From: Streptomyces sp. NBC_01288
GTDB lineage: Bacteria > Actinomycetota > Actinomycetes > Streptomycetales > Streptomycetaceae
DNA length: 64,000 nt
Assembly: GCF_035982055.1 (NCBI RefSeq)
Contig: NZ_CP108427.1
Span: 1,922,001 to 1,986,000, forward strand
Direction: 5' to 3'
Made by a program: the position numbers and the translations under genes. This document shows positions 1 to 9,670 of this stretch, piece by piece; position 1 is the stretch's first letter, and each line of letters begins with the position of its first letter. The notes under the pieces are model-generated. The model was not told where the DNA came from. It searched no databases and saw only the letters and a list, made by a program, of their open reading frames with translations.

Positions 1-546
1 GTCGGCACCCATGTGGGCCCGCACACCAGCCACACCACGGACCGCGCCAGCTCCGATCAACTCCGCCTGACCACCGCCCTGTTCGGGCACGCGGGCATCG
101 AACAGGACCTCACCCGCTGCTCCCCGGAGGAACTCGCCCGGCTCACCGCCTGGACCGCGCTCCACCGCGAGCTGCGTCCGCTGCTCCACGGCGGGCGCAC
201 GGTCCGCGCCGATCTCGCCGACGAGTCGACCCTGCTGCACGGAGTCGTGGCCCACGACGGGTCGGCCGCGCTGTACTGCTGGGCGCGGCTCGCCACCTCC
301 CCCGAGGGACAGTACGGGCGGGTGCCGTTGCCCGGCCTCGATCCCGAGGCGACCTATCGGGTGCGGGTGCGCAGCGAGCTGGGCCGGCCGTCCTTCCACG
401 AGGTGACGGAACCCGCCTGGCTGCCCGCGGCCCTCGCCGACGGCCTGTCCCTCCCCGGCTCCGTCCTCACCGTCGCCGGCCTGCCCCTGCCGAACCTCAA
501 CCCCGAGCAGGCCCTGCTCCTCGAACTCACGAGGACGGCCGGCTGA
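1..546 (+). CDS. alpha-galactosidase (GH36), C-terminal fragment
   Basis: The reading frame is open from the first base, so only about the last 181 residues are present and the start lies outside the window. The visible part matches the end of GH36 alpha-galactosidases: the THVGPHTSHTTDR segment, then ATALFGHAGIEQDLT (the conserved 'G-h-x-G-I-E-x-D-L' block after the barrel), then a small beta-rich C-terminal domain with YCWARLAT and GLDPEATYRVRV. Family members hydrolyse terminal alpha-1,6-galactosides such as melibiose and raffinose and usually run to about 700 residues. The catalytic aspartates would lie upstream and cannot be checked. It converges with the methyltransferase gene on the other strand. 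Confidence 0.8.
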   Translation, partial: VGTHVGPHTSHTTDRASSDQLRLTTALFGHAGIEQDLTRCSPEELARLTAWTALHRELRPLLHGGRTVRADLADESTLLHGVVAHDGSAALYCWARLATSPEGQYGRVPLPGLDPEATYRVRVRSELGRPSFHEVTEPAWLPAALADGLSLPGSVLTVAGLPLPNLNPEQALLLELTRTAG

Positions 547-568
547 CCGTAAAGGGCGAGGCGTACGG

Positions 569-1396
569 TCAGCGGGGCCGTCTGCCCGCGGTGAGCAGAT
601 GTCCGCTGGTGCCGAGCAGCGTGGGCTCGGACTCGATCCGGCGGGTGGCCGCCAGGACGGCCTCGCGGCGGTCGGGGTCGTCCAGCCAGTCCTCGATGCC
701 GCCCATCAGCCAGGCGACGCCTTCGAGGCCGTACTGGCCCTCGACGGTCAGGCCGGTCTCCGCGAACTCCTCGGGGGCCTCGTGCGGTCGGGCGAAGTAG
801 GCGGTCGTGAAGAGGCCGCCGTCCTGGGAGTCGTGGCGTCCCTCCTCCGTCTCCCGGTCGACCCGCGCGCGGTGCGGGGCGGTGAAGTACAGCTCCTGCT
901 TGAGCAGGTCGTGCAGGCCCGCGAACCGGTTGATCGTCACCGCGACCACCAGACCGCCCGGCCGCACCACCCGACGCGCCTCGCTCAACGCCCGTACCCG
1001 GTCGGCCCGTTCGGGCAGGTGGTACAGCGGTCCGAGCAGCAGCACCACGTCGTACGAGGTGTCTTCGGCGGGCAGCGCTCTGGCGTCCCCGGCGCGGGCG
1101 TCGACCCCGGGCAGCCGGCCCGCCTGTTCCACGTGCAGCGGTACGGGGTCGACGAGTCGGACCTCGTACCCGTCCCGCGCGAGCCACTCGGCATGGATAC
1201 CGCTGCCTCCACCGACGTCCAGCAGCTTCGCGGGGGCCGCCGGGAGCAGCCGCCGCAGCACGTCCTGGGTGCGCCAGAACTCCAGCCTGTCGGAGCCCTG
1301 TCTGAGGCGGCCGTCCTCCTTGCCCTGGGCGTAGTAGTCGAGGATCTCCTCGCGAACACCGACGGCGGGGTCCTGCGCGCGTGTCGTCTCGGTCAT
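569..1396 (-). CDS. class I SAM-dependent methyltransferase
   Basis: 275 residues. Motif I is LLDVGGGSGIHAEWLA, followed by an acidic 'VRLVDP' motif II and the 'DVVLLLGPLYHLPE' motif IV region, giving a Rossmann-type Methyltransf_11-like fold. The substrate cannot be read from sequence. I chose the ATG at 1396 because it overlaps the response-regulator stop as ATGA (1393-1396), which implies translational coupling; an upstream in-frame extension to 1432 would lie inside the regulator gene. It is the third gene of a histidine kinase/response regulator/methyltransferase operon, so its product may belong to the same response. Confidence 0.85.
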   Translation of the reverse strand: MTETTRAQDPAVGVREEILDYYAQGKEDGRLRQGSDRLEFWRTQDVLRRLLPAAPAKLLDVGGGSGIHAEWLARDGYEVRLVDPVPLHVEQAGRLPGVDARAGDARALPAEDTSYDVVLLLGPLYHLPERADRVRALSEARRVVRPGGLVVAVTINRFAGLHDLLKQELYFTAPHRARVDRETEEGRHDSQDGGLFTTAYFARPHEAPEEFAETGLTVEGQYGLEGVAWLMGGIEDWLDDPDRREAVLAATRRIESEPTLLGTSGHLLTAGRRPR

Positions 1397-2100
1397 CGCC
1401 CCAGGGTGCGATCCGGCGTGTCCGCCTCGCAACGGGATTCCGGCGTGCGGGCCGTCACCAGCCCCGACTCGTAGGCGAACACGACGAGTTGGGCGCGGTC
1501 CCGGGCTCCGAGCTTCGTCATCGCCCGGCTGATGTGGGTCTTCGCCGTGAACGGGCTGATGACCATGTGGGCGGCGATCTCCTCGTTGGTGAGACCGCGC
1601 GCGGCCAGCGCGGTGACCTCGCGCTCGCGGCGGGTGAGGTGTTCCAGGCCGGAGGGGGTGGAGCGGTCCGGGGGCCGGGACACGAACTCGCCGATGAGGG
1701 TGCGGGTGACGGCCAGGGAGAGGAGTGCCTCGCCGCCGGCCACGATCGCGATCGCCTGGAGCAGGTCCGCCGGGTCGGTGTCCTTGAGGAGGAAGCCGCT
1801 GGCGCCCGCGCGCAGCGCCTCGAAGACGTACTCGTCCAGGCCGTAGTTGGTGAGGATGACGACCCGGACGGCGGAGAGTGCCGGGTCGGCGGCGATGCGG
1901 CGGGTGGCCTCGATGCCCGTCATCACCGGCATCTGTACGTCGATCAGCGCGATGTCCGGGAGTTGTGCGCGGACGAGGGCCAGGCCCTGTTCGCCGTCGG
2001 CCGCCTCGCCGACGACCTCGATGCCCTCCTCGGCGTCGAGCAGGGCGCGGAAGCCCGCGCGCATCAGGGCCTGGTCGTCGACGACCGCGACCCGGATCAT
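1393..2100 (-). CDS. NarL/FixJ-family response regulator
   Basis: 235 residues. The receiver domain (about 1-120) has the acidic pair VVDD near the N-terminus, the phospho-acceptor D54 in ALIDVQMP and the conserved lysine in FLLKDT. The C-terminal LuxR-type helix-turn-helix (about 152-215) reads LTRREREVTALAARGLTNEEIA and ends AKTHISRAMTKL. Stop and start overlap by ATGA with both neighbours (methyltransferase downstream, kinase upstream), so the three genes form one operon. The targets are unknown; the divergent AhpD-like gene at 3378 is a candidate by position. Confidence 0.92.
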   Translation of the reverse strand: MIRVAVVDDQALMRAGFRALLDAEEGIEVVGEAADGEQGLALVRAQLPDIALIDVQMPVMTGIEATRRIAADPALSAVRVVILTNYGLDEYVFEALRAGASGFLLKDTDPADLLQAIAIVAGGEALLSLAVTRTLIGEFVSRPPDRSTPSGLEHLTRREREVTALAARGLTNEEIAAHMVISPFTAKTHISRAMTKLGARDRAQLVVFAYESGLVTARTPESRCEADTPDRTLGR

Positions 2101-3212
2101 CCCGCCTCCCCCAGCGGCAGTTCGGCCCGGACCGAGAAGCCGCCCTCCGCGCGCGGGGCGGTGTGCAGGGTGCCGCCCAGCGCGCTGACGCGCTCGCGCA
2201 TGCCGGTGAGGCCGATGCCCGGTTTCGGCGGGCAGTCGGGGTCGGCGGCCCCGTCGTCCTCGACCTGTATCGTCAAGTCCTCGTCGCCGTAGTCGAGTTG
2301 GACGTTGACCTTTGCCGGGCCCGCGTGCCGGGCCGCGTTGGTGAGGGCCTCCTGGACGATGCGGTACACCGCGCGGTCGACCGTCGCGGCGAGGGGGCGT
2401 TCCTCGCCGGTCACCGCGAGTTCGACGGCGAGGCCGGCCGCGCAGGCCCGCTCGACGAGCAGCGCGGGGGTGCCGGTGGGCTCCTCGGTGGTGCGCAGGA
2501 TCTCCAGGGTGGCCCGCAGTTCGCGCATCGCCTCACCGCCCGCCTCCTGGATGGCGAGCAGCGCGGGCGGCACCTCTTCGCCGCGCTTGCGGGCGAGGTG
2601 GACGGCGACTCCCGCCTGGAGCTTGACGATCGAGATGCTGTGGGTGAGGGAGTCGTGCAACTCCCGCGCGATGCGCAGGCGTTCCTCGCCCGCGCGCCGC
2701 AACGCGACCTCCTCGCGGGTGCGTTCGGCCTCCAGGGCGCGCTGTTCGGTCTGGCGCAGATACGCCTGCCAGTTGCGGTCGGCGAGGCCGGTGACCACCG
2801 CGCACAGGAACCAGCCGGCCAGCAGCGCGGTCCGCTCGACCACCTGCTGGGTCGTCGGCCCGGTCGCGAAGTACGCCACCAGGAACACCCCGCCGCCCAC
2901 GGCCGCCGTACCGCGGTGTCCCGCGCGGGCCGCCGTGTGCATGGCGGCGAAGACGGGCAGACCGGCGACCGGCCCCGGGTGGGCGTGCAGGACGTAGGCC
3001 GCCTCCGTCGCCGTGGTCACGGCGAGGACCGCTCTCGGAGCCGTCTGGTAGAACGCCAGCGCCGCCGCAGCGAAGGCCATCAGCACGTAGTCGACGGCGG
3101 TCGTGTCCGCGTCGAAGGCCGCGACCGTCACGACGAGGCCGCCGATCACGACCGCGAGGGACGCGTCGGCGAGCCGCCTGCGTGGGGTCACATCGACCGG
3201 ATACCCGCTCAT
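2097..3212 (-). CDS. sensor histidine kinase (HisKA_3/NarX type)
   Basis: 371 residues. The N-terminal half holds several hydrophobic segments (about 17-32, 43-58, 60-75, 104-118, 128-143), so the sensor is membrane-embedded with short loops. A coiled linker (145-180) leads to the dimerisation helix with the phospho-acceptor H186 in IARELHDSLTHS. The ATPase domain shows the N-box 'ALTNAARHA' and G-box 'PGIGLTGMRERV'. It should phosphorylate the response regulator, whose gene overlaps this one by ATGA. The signal is not identifiable. Confidence 0.92.
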   Translation of the reverse strand: MSGYPVDVTPRRRLADASLAVVIGGLVVTVAAFDADTTAVDYVLMAFAAAALAFYQTAPRAVLAVTTATEAAYVLHAHPGPVAGLPVFAAMHTAARAGHRGTAAVGGGVFLVAYFATGPTTQQVVERTALLAGWFLCAVVTGLADRNWQAYLRQTEQRALEAERTREEVALRRAGEERLRIARELHDSLTHSISIVKLQAGVAVHLARKRGEEVPPALLAIQEAGGEAMRELRATLEILRTTEEPTGTPALLVERACAAGLAVELAVTGEERPLAATVDRAVYRIVQEALTNAARHAGPAKVNVQLDYGDEDLTIQVEDDGAADPDCPPKPGIGLTGMRERVSALGGTLHTAPRAEGGFSVRAELPLGEAG

Positions 3213-3377
3213 GTCCGCACACTAGACCGCCGCGCCGACACGGGCGTCAGCCCTGTGGACAACTCCTGGACTACTCCCCCCGCAGTAGTCCGCGCCGCCC
3301 CGGACCTCCCCGTCGTAGCCTCAACTGCCTTCGCCCGTACGACGACCCGGCCCGCCCCCGCGGCGCACGCTGCTGCC

Positions 3378-4373
3378 ATGCCCACACCCTTCCGGCACAC
3401 TCAGCCCCCGTCGCCGAAGTCCGCCACCGGCCGCACCGCCGAGGTCTTCGAGCAGATCGCCGTCGACTTCGGGATCGAACGGCCCCCGACCTTCGTGGTC
3501 CTCTCCTCCGCGCCCGAACTCCTCGCGCCCGCCTGGGCGTTGATGCGGGAGTCGCTGATCGCGGGCGCCGGCAGCCGCACCGGCAGGGAGCTGGCCGCGC
3601 TCGGTGTCTCACTCGCCAACAAGTGCCCGTTCTGCGCGGACGCGCACACCGTCCTGCTGCACGCCACCGGCGACCACGCCCTCGCCGAGCACCTGGCCCG
3701 GGGCGGCACCCCGGAGAACGAGGAGCACGCGCGCGTGCTCGACTGGGGCCGCCGGACGCGGGTCCCGGGTGCGGCCCTCACGCCGTACCCGTTCCCGCGC
3801 GAGCAGGCGCCCGCCTACCTGGGGACCGCCCTCGCCTTCCACTTCATCAACCGCGTCGTGTCGGCCCTGCTGACCGAACAGCTCCTCCCGGGCAACGCCC
3901 AGCGCTTCCGGGCCGTCCGGAGCCTCGCGGGCCGCAGCGTCGCCCGCACCGTGCGCCGAAGTGCCGTACCGGGAGCGGCACTTCCCCTGCTCGACGCGCC
4001 GGGCCCCGGCCCGGACTGGGCGGCCGGAACGCCGGTGGGCCCGGCCTACGACGCGTTGCGTACGGCCGCGCACGTGGGCACCGAGCTGCTCGACGCCGAC
4101 GACCGGACGCTCGTACGGGAGACGCTGTGGGCCTGGGACGGTTCGCATCCGCCGGTCGTCCTGCGCGGCTTCCCGAACCGGCGGGAGCGGCCCGCGGCGC
4201 GCCTCGCGGTGCTGGCCGCGCTCGCGCCGTACCGGATCACGGAGGAGGATGTCGCCGCCTGGCGCGGGGCGCGGCACAGTGACGCGAGTCTCGTGCGGCT
4301 GATCGCGTACGGGGCGTTCGCGGCCGTCGAACGGATCGAGACGACGATGCGCGTGCCCGTCACCCGGCCCTGA
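3378..4373 (+). CDS. carboxymuconolactone decarboxylase/AhpD-like protein
   Basis: 331 residues. An AhpD-type core is visible in the first 100 residues, with the CPFCADAH motif (C83, C86, H90), i.e. the CxxC-x3-H redox/proton-relay signature of alkylhydroperoxidase D proteins. The protein is nearly twice the length of typical AhpD (about 175 residues), and the second half, which lacks an obvious second CxxC, may be a degenerate repeat of the all-helical fold. The ATG at 3378 is preferred because similarity starts there; no clear Shine-Dalgarno precedes it. It is divergent from the two-component operon. A peroxidase-type function is inferred from the motif only. Confidence 0.8.
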   Translation: MPTPFRHTQPPSPKSATGRTAEVFEQIAVDFGIERPPTFVVLSSAPELLAPAWALMRESLIAGAGSRTGRELAALGVSLANKCPFCADAHTVLLHATGDHALAEHLARGGTPENEEHARVLDWGRRTRVPGAALTPYPFPREQAPAYLGTALAFHFINRVVSALLTEQLLPGNAQRFRAVRSLAGRSVARTVRRSAVPGAALPLLDAPGPGPDWAAGTPVGPAYDALRTAAHVGTELLDADDRTLVRETLWAWDGSHPPVVLRGFPNRRERPAARLAVLAALAPYRITEEDVAAWRGARHSDASLVRLIAYGAFAAVERIETTMRVPVTRP

Positions 4374-4415
4374 TGCACCCACAAGGGAGGGACATTTGGG
4401 GACACACAGCCCGTC

Positions 4416-4432
4416 GACAGTGAGGCACTGTC
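4416..4432. other. short perfect hairpin (7-bp stem, 3-nt loop)
   Basis: GACAGTG-agg-CACTGTC forms a perfect 7-bp stem just after the AhpD-like gene and about 95 bases before the next gene. It could be a weak terminator or an operator for the downstream membrane protein. No T-run follows, which is normal for Streptomyces. Confidence 0.4.
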
Positions 4433-4525
4433 ACCGCACAGGCACGGAGCGAGTTCACACTTCCGCCTCACAGGCAGTCATGTGACACTGGCCGTCCCCG
4501 TCCGCAGTGCGGACCCGCTCCGCAC

Positions 4526-5221
4526 GTGATCCCCCACGAGAAGTGCGACTTGCGTTCTCTTCCTCTGCCGCTCGCTCTCACCGCGCGTCTGTCGCCGGTC
4601 GTCGTGCTCGCCGCGATGGGCTGGGCCCTGACGTCCGGGCCGTTCGCCGCGACGACGACCGCCGACCACAAGTCGACGCCCGAGGCCGGCGCCTCGTCCG
4701 GGACCTCGGCCCCGTCGACGGCACCCGTGGCCAAGACGTACTCCACCTCCCCCGCCCCGTGCGGAAGCGTGGCGGTGGCGACGATCAAGTCGCTGGTGCC
4801 GGGCGCGAAGACGGCCGGCAAGGAGATCCCGTCGACGGACACGCAGGTGCGCCGCACCTGCTCGTGGAACGCGCTCAAGGGGTACGACTACCGCTGGCTC
4901 GACGTGTCGTACGAGATCACGGAATCGGACGCGGCGGCACAGAAGTCGTACACCGAGACGACTACGGAGAAGAGCGGCGGCGGCGCGGTTCCCGGACTCG
5001 GCGACCAGGCCTACTCCATCGTGAACCTCACCACAGAGGACAAGCAGCAGACGCGTGAGGGCACGGTCGTCGTCCGCGCGGGCAACGCGCTGGTGACCAT
5101 CACGTACAACGGCAGCGACTTCGAGAACAAGAAGGCGCCGAGTACGGACGTCATCAACAAGGGTGCGATCAAGGCCGCCAAGGAGGCGGTGACCGCGCTG
5201 GAGGGCGGCAAGGCCAGCTAG
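4526..5221 (+). CDS. membrane-anchored extracytoplasmic protein, DUF3558-like
   Basis: Up to 231 residues. After a short basic N-terminus comes one hydrophobic segment (about 20-40, LSPVVVLAAMGWALT) without a lipobox cysteine. A Thr/Ser/Ala/Pro-rich linker (about 45-70) follows, then a compact domain (about 75-225) with two cysteines (in 'PCGSVA' and 'RRTCSWN'). The cysteine placement and the CSWN motif resemble the DUF3558 family of actinobacterial surface (lipo)proteins, but I am not certain. GTG at 4526 is the upstream-most start; TTG at 4550, preceded by GAGAAG at about 6 nt, is an equally credible start. It stands alone; function unknown. Confidence 0.7.
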   Translation: MIPHEKCDLRSLPLPLALTARLSPVVVLAAMGWALTSGPFAATTTADHKSTPEAGASSGTSAPSTAPVAKTYSTSPAPCGSVAVATIKSLVPGAKTAGKEIPSTDTQVRRTCSWNALKGYDYRWLDVSYEITESDAAAQKSYTETTTEKSGGGAVPGLGDQAYSIVNLTTEDKQQTREGTVVVRAGNALVTITYNGSDFENKKAPSTDVINKGAIKAAKEAVTALEGGKAS

Positions 5222-5250
5222 CCTCGGCCGCCCCCCGAGTCGCGGAGTCC

Positions 5251-6807
<1,557 letters not shown>

Positions 6808-7023
6808 GGGCAGGCCAATCAAACGAGGGGCGGATCCGGAAAGGCCGTGCGGGGGCTGGGCGGGGCCGGGGAAGGGCGGGTGCGTTCCCGCGTCGTTCGG
6901 TGCGTGCTCTCGGCGTGCCGGGCGAAGGTCCTCGTGGCGGAGCTACTTGGGCCTTCGCCCGGTGCGGCGAGAGTGCGTGCCGGGCGTCGTGGGGGCGTGC
7001 CTGCCCTTCCCCGGCCCCGCCAC

Positions 7024-7051
7024 CCCCCTCCCCAGGACGGTGGGGAGGGGG
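7024..7051. terminator. strong hairpin between LLM oxidoreductase and NCS1 genes
   Basis: CCCCCTCCCCA (7024-7034) pairs perfectly with TGGGGAGGGGG (7041-7051) around a 6-nt loop. It lies about 50 bases past the stop of the LLM oxidoreductase in the direction of transcription. It probably ends or attenuates the hydantoinase transcript before the transporter gene. Confidence 0.6.
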
Positions 7052-7099
7052 AGAACTGGAGTGGGGGGACGGGGAGTTGAGCGGTGGTGCGGGTGTGCG

Positions 7100-8119
7100 T
7101 CAGGCGTTGACGGCCGGGATGATCTTCGACCCGTAGGCGTCGATCGTGGCCTCCTGCGCGTCGTGCATGTCGTAGACGGCGAACTGGTCGACGCCCAACT
7201 CGCGCAGGGCGTTGAGCTTTTCGATCTGCTTCTCGGCCGATCCGATGATGCAGAACCGGTCGACGATCTCGTCGGGCACGAAGGCGGTGTCGGGGTTGTC
7301 GGAGCGACCGTGGTGCGAATAGTCGTACCCCTCACGGGCCTTGATGTAGTCCGTGAGTTCGTCGGGTACGGCGGCGGAGTGCTCGCCGTACTTGGCGACG
7401 AGGTCGGCGACGTGGTTGCCGACCATGCCGCCGAACCAGCGGCACTGGTCGCGCGCGTGGGCGAGCGCCTCGGGCGAGTCGTCCTCGGTGACGTAGGCCG
7501 GGGCGGCGACGCAGATCTTGACCTCGGACGGATCGCGTCCGGCGGCGACGGCCGCGTCCTTGACCGCCTTGACCATGTACTCGGTGAGGTAGAGGTCCGA
7601 GAGCTGGAGGATGAAGCCGTCGGCCTCCTCGCCGGTCATCTTCAGCGCCTTGGGGCCGTACGCGGCCATCCAGACCGGGAGTTGGGCGTCCTCCTTGGCC
7701 CAGGGGAACTTGATGACCGTGCCGCCGAGGTCCGCCTCCTGGCCGGAGCCGAGCGCCCTGATGACCTTCATGGCCTCGCTGATCCGGGCCAGGGTGTTGG
7801 GAGTCCGGCCCGCCACCCGCATCGCGGAGTCGCCGCGGCCGATACCGCAGACCGTGCGGTTGCCGAACATGTCGTTCAGGGTGGCGAAGGTGGAGGCGGT
7901 GACCTCCCAGGTGCGGGTGCCCGGGTTGGTGACCATCGGGCCGACCGTCAACTTCGTGGTGTTGGCCAGGATCTGACTGTAGATCACGAACGGCTCCTGC
8001 CACAGCACGGCGGAGTCGAAGGTCCAGCCGTAGGTGAAGCCGTTGCGCTCGGCGCGCTTCATCAGGCTGATGACCCGCGAGGCCGGCGGGTCGGTTTGGA
8101 GTACGAGTCCGAAGTCCAT
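7100..8119 (-). CDS. LLM-class (probably F420-dependent) oxidoreductase of pyrimidine cluster
   Basis: 339 residues. It has a luciferase-like monooxygenase fold: start MDFGLVLQTDPPAS, the 'FDSAVLWQEPFVIYSQILANTTKL' first-barrel block, 'GPMVTNPGTRTWEVTASTFATL', and GIGRGDSAMR at the phosphate-binding site. I recognise it as the CPS_4043-type family found beside dihydropyrimidinase genes; the cofactor (F420 or FMN) is inferred from family. GGAG sits 8 bases before the ATG and overlaps the end of the dihydropyrimidinase gene, 11 bases upstream, so the two are co-transcribed. No dihydropyrimidine dehydrogenase gene is visible, so this enzyme is a candidate for the ring-reducing or ring-oxidising step. 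Confidence 0.85.
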   Translation of the reverse strand: MDFGLVLQTDPPASRVISLMKRAERNGFTYGWTFDSAVLWQEPFVIYSQILANTTKLTVGPMVTNPGTRTWEVTASTFATLNDMFGNRTVCGIGRGDSAMRVAGRTPNTLARISEAMKVIRALGSGQEADLGGTVIKFPWAKEDAQLPVWMAAYGPKALKMTGEEADGFILQLSDLYLTEYMVKAVKDAAVAAGRDPSEVKICVAAPAYVTEDDSPEALAHARDQCRWFGGMVGNHVADLVAKYGEHSAAVPDELTDYIKAREGYDYSHHGRSDNPDTAFVPDEIVDRFCIIGSAEKQIEKLNALRELGVDQFAVYDMHDAQEATIDAYGSKIIPAVNA

Positions 8120-8130
8120 TGGCGCCGCTC

Positions 8131-9534
8131 CTAGTTGAGGTACTGGCTGGTGGCACGCGGGGTGTAGACGCCGTGGCCCGCGTGCCCGGTGTACTCCCGC
8201 TCGGTGATGACGGGTTCGCCGCGCGAGAGGACGGTCTCGACGCGGCCGGTGAGGCGCTTGCCCTCGTACGCCGAGTAGTCGACGTTCATGTGGTGGGTCT
8301 CGGCGGAGACGGTCTGCTCGGCGTGCGGGTCGTAGATGACGACGTCGGCGTCCGCGCCCGGGGCGATGGTGCCCTTCTTCGGGTAGAGGCCGAACATCCG
8401 CGCCGGGGAGGCGCAGGCGATCTCGATCCAGCGGCGGCGGCTGATGTGCCCGTCGACGACGCCCTGGTGGAGCAGGTCCATGCGGTTCTCGACGCCCGGC
8501 ATGCCGTTCGGGATCTTCGAGAAGTCGCCCCGGCCCAGCTCCTTCTGGCCCACGAAGCAGAAGGGGCAGTGGTCGGTGGAGACCACCTGGAGGTCGTTGG
8601 TGCGCAGGCCCTGCCAGAGCTTGGCCTGGTGCTCCTTCGGCCGAAGGGGCGTGCTGCACACGTACTTCGCGCCCTCGAAGTCGGGCTCGGCGAGGTTGTC
8701 CGTCGACAGGAACAGGTACTGCGGACAGGTCTCGCCGAAGACGGGGAGGCCCTCGTCGCGTGCCCGGGCGATCTCGGCGACCGCCTCCATCGCGGAGACA
8801 TGCACGACGTAGAGAGGTGCTCCGGCGACCTGGGCGAGCTTGATGGCGCGGTGGGTGGCCTCGGCTTCGAGGAGGGCCTTGCGGACCTCGCCGTGGTAGC
8901 GGGGGTCCCGCTCGCCGCGGGCCAGCGCCTGCTCGACGAGGACGTCGATCGCGATGCCGTTCTCGGCGTGCATCATGATCAACCCGCCGTTGTCGGCGGC
9001 GCGTTGCATGGCGCGCAGGATCTGGCCGTCGTCGCTGTAGAAGACGCCCGGGTAGGCCATGAACTGCTTGAAGGAGGTGACGCCCTCCTGCACCAGCAGG
9101 TCCATCTCCTTGAGGGTGTCCTCGTTGACGTCGGACACGATCATGTGGAAGCCGTAGTCGATGGCGCAGTTGCCCTCGGCCTTGGCGTGCCAGGCGTCGA
9201 GGCCCTCGCGGAGGGCTCCGCCGACGCTCTGGATGGCGAAGTCGACGATGGTCGTCGTACCGCCCCAGGCGGCGGCCCGGGTGCCGGTCTCGAAGGTGTC
9301 GGCCGCCTTCGTTCCGCCGAACGGCATCTCCATGTGGGTGTGGGCGTCCACACCGCCCGGGATGACGTACTTCCCGGTGGCGTCGATGACCTTCTCGGCG
9401 GTCCAGCCCTCGGCGACGGTGGTGCCGGAGGCCGCGAGGGCGGCGATTCGGCCGTCCTCGATCAGGACGTCGGCGTGGAGTTCGTCGGACGCGGTGATGA
9501 CTAGGCCGCCGCGGATTACGGTACGGGTGCTCAT
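8131..9534 (-). CDS. hydA: dihydropyrimidinase (D-hydantoinase)
   Basis: 467 residues, cyclic amidohydrolase (urease superfamily). Zinc ligands are visible: D63-A-H65-T-H67, the carboxylated lysine K156 in SFKQFMAYPG, a histidine in MMHAENG, one in VVHVSAMEA, and the catalytic aspartate in STDHCPF. It opens dihydrouracil/dihydrothymine or 5-substituted hydantoins to N-carbamoyl amino acids. Downstream is the LLM oxidoreductase (11-bp gap); upstream is a beta-ureidopropionase-type nitrilase that would take its product. Length and motifs are normal for the family. Confidence 0.95.
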   Translation of the reverse strand: MSTRTVIRGGLVITASDELHADVLIEDGRIAALAASGTTVAEGWTAEKVIDATGKYVIPGGVDAHTHMEMPFGGTKAADTFETGTRAAAWGGTTTIVDFAIQSVGGALREGLDAWHAKAEGNCAIDYGFHMIVSDVNEDTLKEMDLLVQEGVTSFKQFMAYPGVFYSDDGQILRAMQRAADNGGLIMMHAENGIAIDVLVEQALARGERDPRYHGEVRKALLEAEATHRAIKLAQVAGAPLYVVHVSAMEAVAEIARARDEGLPVFGETCPQYLFLSTDNLAEPDFEGAKYVCSTPLRPKEHQAKLWQGLRTNDLQVVSTDHCPFCFVGQKELGRGDFSKIPNGMPGVENRMDLLHQGVVDGHISRRRWIEIACASPARMFGLYPKKGTIAPGADADVVIYDPHAEQTVSAETHHMNVDYSAYEGKRLTGRVETVLSRGEPVITEREYTGHAGHGVYTPRATSQYLN

Positions 9535-9619
9535 CGATTGACTCCGCTGGGTTGTGGTCGGGTGCGGGTCTGTGGGGGCTGGGCGCGCCTCGCGGCGAAG
9601 CCGCTAATGGACGCTGCCC

Positions 9620-9655
9620 CGCGCCCCTGAGGGAGCTGCGCTCCCCAGGGGCGCG
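9620..9655. terminator. intergenic hairpin between nitrilase and dihydropyrimidinase genes
   Basis: CGCGCCCCTGAGGGAG (9620-9635) pairs, with one bulge, with CTCCCCAGGGGCGCG (9641-9655) across a 5-nt loop. The GCCCCGCGCCCCTGA-type sequence is typical of the hairpin-forming intergenic elements scattered in Streptomyces. It lies inside a presumed operon (136-bp gap), so partial termination or mRNA processing is possible. Confidence 0.55.
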
Positions 9656-9670
9656 AAAGCCCTGCCTGTC

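Noticed and set aside
599..1474. Long plus-strand frame opposite the methyltransferase gene
   Set aside because: It mirrors the methyltransferase frame, has no family similarity, and the minus-strand protein has clear SAM motifs.
1878..3377. Long in-frame extension upstream of the AhpD-like gene
   Set aside because: It is the antisense of the histidine kinase and regulator genes; real similarity starts at the ATG 3378.
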